A stretch of 49,378 bases of DNA. It comes from Candidatus Methylomirabilis sp. GTDB lineage: Bacteria > Methylomirabilota > Methylomirabilia > Methylomirabilales > Methylomirabilaceae. The position numbers and the translations under genes are program-made. The stretch spans positions 1-49,378 of the forward strand of contig NSJM01000013.1 of assembly GCA_002634395.1 (NCBI GenBank), given 5' to 3'. Positions 41,981 to 49,378 of the stretch are shown here, one piece after another. The notes beneath the pieces were generated by a model. It was given only the letters and a program-made list of their open reading frames with translations. It made no database searches and was not told the DNA's origin. The number at the start of each line of letters is the position of its first letter. The first letter of the stretch is position 1.

Positions 41981-44194
41981 GTGAAGACTCACACAATCCT
42001 GGGAAACCTGAATCCCAGACAGGAAGAGGCGGTCCTGCATACCGAGGGGCCGCTTCTGGTATTGGCGGGGGCCGGGTCGGGAAAGACCCGGGTCATCACC
42101 AGGCGGATCGCCTACCTGATCGGCCACTGTGGGGTCGCACCCTGGAATATTTTGGCCGTCACGTTTACCAATAAGGCGGCCGCAGAAATGAAGCGACGGG
42201 TAACAGACCTGCTGGATCAACAATCGTCAGTCGGCAGCAGCACCCCGGACCTCGCGCCCCGGACCTCGCACCCCGCACCACTTGTCGGGACGTTTCATGC
42301 CATCTGCGTTCGAATCCTGCGCAAGCACGCCCCGGCATTGGGCCTGAAGAGCTCTTTCGTCATCTATGATGAGGGCGATCAATTGAGCCTGATGCGGGAT
42401 TGCCTGCGAGGATTAGGCTTATCCGAGCGCACGCTTAGCCCCCGCGCGGTCCTTTCCCGCATCAGCCGCGCGAAGAACGAACTCCTCTCCCCCGAAGAGT
42501 ACGCATTGCAGGCCAATGACCATATGGAGGAGCGGACCGCCAAGCTGTACATCAGGTATCAGGAGCGGTTGGAAGAGCTCCAGGCCCTCGACTTCGACGA
42601 TCTACTCATGTCGACAGTGCGCCTCTTTGAGGAGCACCACGAAGTACTGGCCGCCTATCAGGACCTCTGGCGTTACATCCTGGTGGACGAGTACCAGGAC
42701 ACCAACCATGTCCAGTACCGGATGATCCAGATGCTGGCCGGCAAGCACGGGCATCTTTGCGTGGTAGGCGATGACGACCAGTCGATCTATCGGTGGCGTG
42801 GCGCCGACCTGAACAACATTCTGGACTTCGAGCGGGACCATCCGGGTTGCGTGGTCATCCGGCTGGAACAGAACTATCGATCGACGCAGCGGATCTTGGA
42901 GTGCGCGGGGGCGGTGGTCGCCCATAACTTCGGTCGCAAGGGAAAGACCTTGTGGACCGAAAACGATATCGGGGACACGATCATGCTCTACCGGGCCCTT
43001 GATGAAACCGATGAGGCCCGCTTCGCCGCCAGGACGATCCACAGTCAGGCGGCCGGTGAGGGGACGCGATACGATGACTACGCGATCTTCTACCGGACCA
43101 ATGCGCAGTCTCGTGTCTTGGAAGAGGCATTGCAGCAGGCCCTGATCCCCTACGTCATTGTGGGGGGACTCCGCTTCTATGAACGGAAGGAGATTAAGGA
43201 CCTCCTGGCCTATTTACGCTGGGTGGTTAATCCCGCCGACAGCATCAGTTTTAAGCGACTTGTAAATGCGCCGACCCGCGGGATCGGACCGGCCACGGTC
43301 GCCAAGCTTGAACTGTCGGCAATGCACGAGAAAACTACGATCTGGGAGGCATGCCAACGCGCGGTGCGGGAGAAGCTGCTCAATGTAAAGCAACAGGCAG
43401 CTATGGAGGGATTACTCCACCTTATTGAAGAGGCCAGGGCACAATCCGCCTTCACCCCGATTCCAGATCTGATCGCTGAACTGATCACCGCGTCCGGGTA
43501 CGCTGAGGAGCTTCAGCGCGAGGGGACGCCGGAGGCTCAGAGCCGCCTGGAAAACCTGAAGGAGCTGGTGACTGCCTCCCAGGAGTTTATGGAGCGCAAT
43601 GCGGAAGCGGGGCTGTCGGCGTTCCTCGACTCGGTCGCCCTGATCAGTGACCTCGACGAGTACACCGAAGGTCGAGGTGCGGTGACGCTCATGACGCTCC
43701 ATATGGCCAAGGGGCTGGAGTTTGAAACGGTCTTCATGGTCGGACTGGAGGAAGGGATCTTCCCTCACGCCTATGCCATCTCTGATGAGCGGGAGCTGGA
43801 GGAGGAACGCCGACTCTGTTATGTCGGCATGACCAGGGCAAGGCGACGGCTCTATCTGGCATCAGCAAGGCAGCGGCGGCTGTACGGCAACCGTAGCTTC
43901 AACCTGCCGTCACGGTTCCTGGATGAAATTCCGCCCGACGTTCTACAGGTCCAAGATCCGTTGGAATCCAGGGGGGCATCGCTTTCTGCCTTTTCTGCGC
44001 GTCAAGAGCATCAGGACGATGAGCCCTTCGTCGATCGCCTGCATCCTGGAACCCGCATCCGGCATCCCGACTTCGGCGTTGGGGTAATCCGTGAGCGGAG
44101 CGGCAGCGGGGACGATCTGAAGGTTGTCGTCAGATTTAATGGCGCCGGTGAAAAGAAGCTCATGGTCAGATATGCCCAATTGGAGCAGGCCTGA
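41981..44194 (+). CDS. pcrA: UvrD/PcrA-type superfamily 1A DNA helicase
   Basis: The 737-residue protein begins at GTG 41981. It has the Q-motif NPRQEEAV, Walker A AGAGSGKTR, Ia TFTNKAAAEMKRRV, Walker B ILVDEYQDTN, VGDDDQSIYRWRGA and EQNYRST. It also has TLHMAKGLEFETVFMVGLEEG and YVGMTRARRRLYLASA. A C-terminal Tudor-like domain (GTRIRHPDFGVGVIRE ... VVVRFNGAGEKKLMV) is the PcrA RNA polymerase-binding type. It unwinds DNA 3'-5' in repair and plasmid-type replication. A low-complexity RTS/APH stretch near residue 90 (PDLAPRTSHPAP) is an insertion compared with family members. It starts the pcrA-gatC-gatA run, with 9 bases between pcrA and gatC. Confidence 0.96.
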   Translation: MKTHTILGNLNPRQEEAVLHTEGPLLVLAGAGSGKTRVITRRIAYLIGHCGVAPWNILAVTFTNKAAAEMKRRVTDLLDQQSSVGSSTPDLAPRTSHPAPLVGTFHAICVRILRKHAPALGLKSSFVIYDEGDQLSLMRDCLRGLGLSERTLSPRAVLSRISRAKNELLSPEEYALQANDHMEERTAKLYIRYQERLEELQALDFDDLLMSTVRLFEEHHEVLAAYQDLWRYILVDEYQDTNHVQYRMIQMLAGKHGHLCVVGDDDQSIYRWRGADLNNILDFERDHPGCVVIRLEQNYRSTQRILECAGAVVAHNFGRKGKTLWTENDIGDTIMLYRALDETDEARFAARTIHSQAAGEGTRYDDYAIFYRTNAQSRVLEEALQQALIPYVIVGGLRFYERKEIKDLLAYLRWVVNPADSISFKRLVNAPTRGIGPATVAKLELSAMHEKTTIWEACQRAVREKLLNVKQQAAMEGLLHLIEEARAQSAFTPIPDLIAELITASGYAEELQREGTPEAQSRLENLKELVTASQEFMERNAEAGLSAFLDSVALISDLDEYTEGRGAVTLMTLHMAKGLEFETVFMVGLEEGIFPHAYAISDERELEEERRLCYVGMTRARRRLYLASARQRRLYGNRSFNLPSRFLDEIPPDVLQVQDPLESRGASLSAFSARQEHQDDEPFVDRLHPGTRIRHPDFGVGVIRERSGSGDDLKVVVRFNGAGEKKLMVRYAQLEQA

Positions 44195-44203
44195 GGGAGA
44201 ACC

Positions 44204-44494
44204 ATGAAGATCACGATGCAAGAGGTCGAGCATGTGGCCAGGCTGGCCCGTTTGGAGCTCACCGCGGAGGAGAAGGAGCGGATGCAGGCACAGCTCGACT
44301 CGATCCTGAGCTACATCGACAAATTGAGTGAGCTGGACACGACTGCCGTCGAGCCGACCTCTCACATCCTGCCGATGATCAACGTCTTCCGCGAGGACGA
44401 GGTCGTACCGTCGCTTTCTCAGGAGGAGGCCCTGGCGAATGCGCCGGACCGCCATGATCTCTTCTTTCGAGTCCCGAGGATTCTGGAGGAGTAA
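44204..44494 (+). CDS. gatC: Aspartyl/glutamyl-tRNA amidotransferase subunit C
   Basis: The 96-residue protein has the GatC pattern [55 protein letters not shown] and [16 protein letters not shown]. GatC stabilises GatA on GatB. Length is standard. A gap of 9 bases follows pcrA, with GAGGGAGA just before ATG 44204, and gatA begins 4 bases after its stop. Confidence 0.95.
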   Translation: MKITMQEVEHVARLARLELTAEEKERMQAQLDSILSYIDKLSELDTTAVEPTSHILPMINVFREDEVVPSLSQEEALANAPDRHDLFFRVPRILEE

Positions 44495-44498
44495 TACT

Positions 44499-45959
<1,461 letters not shown>

Positions 45960-45960
45960 G

Positions 45961-46299
45961 GTGGCGACCGCAGCAGTGAGACGACTCGCTCTGGCGCTGG
46001 CCTTGGCGGTGAGCGTACTGCCGGGTTTGACCTCGGCCGCAAATAACGACCTGGTCATCCTGAACTCGGAGCGCCTGTTCTTTGGCCAAACACCGAGCCA
46101 TACCAGACCGCAAAAAAGTACGTCGGTCCCACGGCGGGAGTTGGGCCGGCAGACGGTGAAGGTCGTGGCGCTCGATTCCGGCCAGGAGGCGCCCTTCGAG
46201 GTCGAGATCGCCGAGAGGCACCGTATGGCAACCTCATTCACGTTCGAGCCTCACGCGATCTGGCAAACGGGGGTTCGAACTCGTTCCGGAAGACGTTAG
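45961..46299 (+). CDS. Small predicted secreted protein of unknown function
   Basis: From GTG 45961, one base after the gatA stop, the frame reads a signal-like segment (AVRRLALALALAVSVLPGLT, then S-A-A-N-N). About 85 mature residues follow, containing DLVILNSERLFFGQT and VKVVALDSGQEAPFEVEIAE. No domain is recognised. There is no obvious ribosome binding site, and the position inside gatA-gatB suggests translational coupling. A longer start at 45916 within gatA is possible. Codon pattern is compatible with coding, but confidence is limited. Confidence 0.45.
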   Translation: MATAAVRRLALALALAVSVLPGLTSAANNDLVILNSERLFFGQTPSHTRPQKSTSVPRRELGRQTVKVVALDSGQEAPFEVEIAERHRMATSFTFEPHAIWQTGVRTRSGRR

Positions 46300-46303
46300 C
46301 CGA

Positions 46304-46747
46304 ATGCTCTACTTCGCCTACGGCTCGAATATGGAACGGGTCCTGCTGAAGCGGCTTTGCCCGAAGGGGAAGTTTGTGGCCGCAGCGGTACTTTCCGACT
46401 ATGCACTCACCTTCTGCGGCAACTCCCCGATCTGGGGTGGCGGGACGGCAAACATTCTTGAGCGGCCAGGGCGTCAGGTTGAGGGTGTGGTGTGGGAGAT
46501 CGGCGAAGCGGAACGAAAGGCGTTAGATGAGTATGAAGGATTCCCCGATCTCTATCTCCGTCAGGAGGTTCAGGTTCGAACTCACTCAGGTAAGATCATT
46601 GCGGCATTTGCATATATCATGGGAAATCCGGGGCGCGAGACGCCTCCCTCAAAACGATATAAGCAGCTACTGATCAACGGCGCCGAGGAACACGGGCTGT
46701 CCGATGAGTATATTGACGTTCTCGAATCAATCCGGCCTCTGACATAG
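46304..46747 (+). CDS. Gamma-glutamylcyclotransferase-like (GGCT/AIG2) protein
   Basis: The 147-residue protein starts L-Y-F-A-Y-G-S-N-M, the hallmark substrate loop of the GGCT fold, and keeps the acidic catalytic region DEYEGFPDLY. Strings GKFVAAAVLSDYALTFCGNS and VEGVVWEIGEAERKALD fit the family. Relatives cyclise gamma-glutamyl dipeptides to 5-oxoproline in glutathione turnover or cut butirosin-like intermediates. The substrate is not clear. It lies between the gat genes, directly after the secreted unknown, likely in the same transcript. Confidence 0.87.
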   Translation: MLYFAYGSNMERVLLKRLCPKGKFVAAAVLSDYALTFCGNSPIWGGGTANILERPGRQVEGVVWEIGEAERKALDEYEGFPDLYLRQEVQVRTHSGKIIAAFAYIMGNPGRETPPSKRYKQLLINGAEEHGLSDEYIDVLESIRPLT

Positions 46748-46761
46748 CAAGGAATTGGAAC

Positions 46762-48255
46762 ATGAAACCCGAAATCCGAAATATGAAACCCGAAACTTTG
46801 TACGAAGCAGTCATCGGGCTGGAGGTGCATGCCCAGCTCCTGACCAGATCGAAGATCTTCTGCGGCTGCAGCGCCGCCTTTGGCGCCCCGCCGAACAGTC
46901 AGACCTGCCCAGTCTGCCTGGGAATGCCTGGCGCGTTGCCGGTCCTGAACAGACGAGTGGTGGAGTTCGCCATCAAGACGGCGCTCGCCTTAGGGTGCGA
47001 CGTCACTCCAGTCTGCCGCTTTCACCGGAAGAATTACTTCTACCCCGACATGCCGAAGAACTATCAAATCTCGCAGTACGAGCTTCCACTCGCATGGCGA
47101 GGGTCCCTGGAATTCACTGTCGACGGAACAGCCAGGCGCATCCGCATCCATCGCCTCCATCTCGAAGAGGATGTCGGCAAGCTGCTGCATGCCGGCACGC
47201 TCCAGGCCGCCGACTATAGCCTGGTGGACTTTAACCGCAGCGGCGTACCGCTGATGGAAATCGTCAGCGAACCCGACATCCGTAGTCCGGAGGAGGCCGC
47301 AGAATATCTCCGGCAGCTCCGAGCGATCCTTGTGTACCTGGGAGTCTGCGACGGTAACATGGAGGAAGGCAGCCTCCGTTGTGATGCCAACGTCTCCCTG
47401 CGACTGGCCGGCAGCGAGGAATTGGGGGTGAAGGCTGAGGTCAAGAACATGAACTCCTTTAAGAATGTTCAGAAGGCCTTGGCCTATGAGATCCAGCGAC
47501 AGGCCCAGATCCTCGAGGGCGGGGGACGGATTGTCCAGGAAACACGGCTGTGGGACGCCGGTCAAGAGCTGACCTTGTCGATGCGAAGCAAAGAGCACGC
47601 CCACGACTACCGTTATTTTCTCGAACCGGACCTGGTCCCACTAGCCGTCTCGCCGCAGTGGATCGACGAGATCCGCGCGACCTTGCCCGAGCTGCCGCAG
47701 CAGCGCCGCGTTCGATTTGTCCGAGAGTACGGGATCCCGGACTACGATGCCGCTGTACTGACGGCATCGAAGTCGCTGGCCGACTACTACGAGAAGGTCG
47801 CGCAGGCCTCCCGCGATTCGAAGGTCGCCAGCAACTGGGTGATGGTGGAGCTTTTGGGCCATTTGAATAAAGACGGTCGGGACATTACCGACAGCCCGAT
47901 CTCGCCGACGGAACTGGCTGCCCTGCTCGCGCTGCTGCATGGTGGAACCATCAGCGGCAAGATTGCCAAAACAGTCTTCGAACAGATGTATCAGACTGGG
48001 AAATCGGCTGAGCTGATCGTCAAAGAGCAAGGACTGACTCAAATCTCCGACCAGGATGAGCTGCGCCGGATCGTTGAGGAGGTGCTTGCCGCACACCCCG
48101 GGCCGGTCGCCGACTACCGGAAAGGGAAGGTGCAAAGCCTGACCTTCCTGGTTGGCATGGTGATGAAGTTAAGTCGCGGCAAGGCCAACCCACCGGTGGC
48201 GCGCGAGTTGCTGCTGATGCGACTCAATAGTGAAGAGCCCGGAGGGGACGGGTGA
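46762..48255 (+). CDS. gatB: Aspartyl/glutamyl-tRNA amidotransferase subunit B
   Basis: The 497-residue protein has GatB strings VIGLEVHAQLLTRSKIFCG, PNSQTCPVCLGMPGALPV, KNYFYPDMPKNYQISQYE, VDFNRSGVPLMEIVSEPD and EGSLRCDANVSL, plus the C-terminal tail domain (VADYRKGKVQSLTFLVGMVM). It phosphorylates and transamidates Glu-tRNA(Gln) and Asp-tRNA(Asn) using ammonia from GatA. Start ATG 46762 follows AAGGAATTGG. A second ATG at 46783 is also possible. The stop overlaps the AsmA-like start (GTGA). Confidence 0.96.
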   Translation: MKPEIRNMKPETLYEAVIGLEVHAQLLTRSKIFCGCSAAFGAPPNSQTCPVCLGMPGALPVLNRRVVEFAIKTALALGCDVTPVCRFHRKNYFYPDMPKNYQISQYELPLAWRGSLEFTVDGTARRIRIHRLHLEEDVGKLLHAGTLQAADYSLVDFNRSGVPLMEIVSEPDIRSPEEAAEYLRQLRAILVYLGVCDGNMEEGSLRCDANVSLRLAGSEELGVKAEVKNMNSFKNVQKALAYEIQRQAQILEGGGRIVQETRLWDAGQELTLSMRSKEHAHDYRYFLEPDLVPLAVSPQWIDEIRATLPELPQQRRVRFVREYGIPDYDAAVLTASKSLADYYEKVAQASRDSKVASNWVMVELLGHLNKDGRDITDSPISPTELAALLALLHGGTISGKIAKTVFEQMYQTGKSAELIVKEQGLTQISDQDELRRIVEEVLAAHPGPVADYRKGKVQSLTFLVGMVMKLSRGKANPPVARELLLMRLNSEEPGGDG

Positions 48256-49378
48256 CAAGACGCGGGCAGCGTCGGCTCATCGGGTTACTCCTGGTCTTAG
48301 GTGGGATCGTCGCAGTCCTCCTCGCCGGTCCGCTTCTGCTGGACCAGGAGCGGTATCGAGGCATCCTCATCAGCCGAGTCAGCCAACTCTTGAACCGCAA
48401 AGTCACTGCGGCCAGCCTGCGAGTACATCTCCTGCCGTCGCCCGAGGTGACCATCCGGGACGTGGTGATTGCCGATCGCGCCCCGTGGTCCGAACCGTTC
48501 GTAGACGCGGAGCAACTGCATGTTTCGCTCAAGCTGCTTCCGCTCCTCAAGGGCGACATTCAGATTGGGAATATCCGCATCGACAGGCCACGCATCAGGT
48601 TGGCCAGGGGACCGGACGGGTGGAACCTTGATGACTTGATTCGGCCGACTGCGCGAGGCGCAACGGCCGAGCCACACCGCACCGAAGGGACGAGAACGGC
48701 CAGAGGACAGCCTGGTCTGCCGGTCTTGTTGGCAGGAACCTTGGCTATCCGCCATGGGGCTCTCGTCGTCGACAATCCTCTCCATCCGTATGGACCGGTC
48801 ACCCTGGAGTTTCAGGATATCAACCTGGACATCCCGGCCCCGCTTCCCCATCATCCTCTTCGCTTCCAGGCCGACGGACACTTACCTGGCGAGACAACCG
48901 GCTCGTTTGAACTTACCGGGAGCGTACAACGTGCCGAAGGGGATCATATACCGATTGAGGTAGAGCTTCGCGTGCGCGGCCTCGAGGCCGCGCAACTGGC
49001 ATCGGCCATGGGGAGATCAGGCGGCGCTGCCGCAGCGTTTACCGGCACCCTCGATATCGAGGGGAAGGCGGCCGGAGAATGGCCGCGCCTTGACCTTGAA
49101 GCCGACGTCGACCTACAACGCCTCGGTGTAATGCTCGCAAAGGAGACGGGTAAGGCGCCAGGTGGCAAAGCACGGCTGCGGGCAAAGGGACGATGGGAGG
49201 GCGGTCAGCTCGACCTTTCTGATATGAATCTGCTCTGGAGGGGTCAAACAATTGCGGGACGTCTCCACCTTGCAACTCAGCAGTCGCCTCGCCTCCAGTT
49301 TTGGCTGAATACGCCGGATCTGTCTCTCGAACCGATTATAGCATTCGTGGCCGCGGCAGGTACCGAGGCGAACCCCTC
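48252..49378 (+). CDS. AsmA-family protein, incomplete at the window end
   Basis: GTG 48252 overlaps the gatB stop and opens a frame that stays open for 375 codons to the window edge. The N-terminus (TRRGQRRLIGLLLVLGGIVAV) is a signal anchor. AsmA-type strings follow: YRGILISRVSQLLNRKVTAA, LLPSPEVTIRDVVIADR, LKLLPLLKGDIQIGNIRIDR and GPDGWNLDDLIRP. The pattern of repeated beta-rich modules with a D-G-x-W-N segment is typical of AsmA/TamB-like proteins involved in outer-membrane lipid transport or assembly. The 3' end is outside the window. Confidence 0.85.
   Translation, partial: MTRRGQRRLIGLLLVLGGIVAVLLAGPLLLDQERYRGILISRVSQLLNRKVTAASLRVHLLPSPEVTIRDVVIADRAPWSEPFVDAEQLHVSLKLLPLLKGDIQIGNIRIDRPRIRLARGPDGWNLDDLIRPTARGATAEPHRTEGTRTARGQPGLPVLLAGTLAIRHGALVVDNPLHPYGPVTLEFQDINLDIPAPLPHHPLRFQADGHLPGETTGSFELTGSVQRAEGDHIPIEVELRVRGLEAAQLASAMGRSGGAAAAFTGTLDIEGKAAGEWPRLDLEADVDLQRLGVMLAKETGKAPGGKARLRAKGRWEGGQLDLSDMNLLWRGQTIAGRLHLATQQSPRLQFWLNTPDLSLEPIIAFVAAAGTEANP

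Noticed and set aside
46255-46300. GGTTCGAACTC-like tRNA T-arm string
   Set aside because: No acceptor, D or anticodon arms can be folded around it, and it lies inside a possible reading frame.

Overview
The window looks like chromosomal DNA (GC-rich, about 59 % by eye) from a Gram-negative-type bacterium with a periplasm and outer membrane. The gene content fits a member of candidate phylum NC10 ('Candidatus Methylomirabilis'-like): a bacterial-type phosphoribulokinase (Calvin cycle), futalosine-route menaquinone synthesis, system I cytochrome c maturation, GatCAB, and a very large set of multihaem cytochromes. The taxonomic call is inference from gene content, not from a marker comparison.

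Layout. 0-5.5 kb is an untidy accessory stretch: the tail of a Fis-type regulator, lexA, a RecA-like ORF with an in-frame TGA, a Cache-domain gene with a poly-G frameshift, a secreted protein, a cytosine-deaminase-like enzyme, a decayed second copy of the Fis helix-turn-helix, DUF486, a higBA pair with a decayed toxin, and a frameshifted REP-associated transposase between inverted REP palindromes. 5.5-12.8 kb (minus) is a complete ccmABCDEFGH(I) operon with mqnE at its end. 13.0-20.5 kb (minus) is lipA-pdhA-pdhB-pdhC-lpd-lipB plus an HD-GYP response regulator: pyruvate dehydrogenase with its lipoylation enzymes. 21.1-25.4 kb (plus) is a Gld-type ABC transporter operon, converging on phosphatidylcholine synthase. 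26.6 kb holds phosphoribulokinase.

28-40 kb (minus) is the most striking region: a DmsE/MtrA-type decahaem cytochrome, an MtrB/PioB outer-membrane barrel, a Rieske protein, a cytochrome b, a nonahaem cytochrome with a C-terminal anchor, a trihaem cytochrome, a 13-haem cytochrome fused to a b561-like membrane domain, an 18-haem membrane-anchored cytochrome and a TPR protein. By motif count these carry 53 c-type haem sites (50 CXXCH, two CX3CH, one CX4CH). Read together they suggest a quinol oxidation module (Rieske/cytochrome b) joined to an outer-membrane electron conduit, i.e. extracellular electron transfer. The ccm operon supplies haem attachment for such proteins.

40.2-49.4 kb holds a membrane-anchored unknown, a broken MNT/HEPN toxin-antitoxin pair, pcrA/uvrD, gatC-gatA-(secreted unknown)-gamma-glutamylcyclotransferase-gatB and the start of an AsmA-like gene. 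Several short repeat families run through the window, notably a palindromic element of about 27-30 bp that appears in intergenic DNA and in-frame inside coding sequences.
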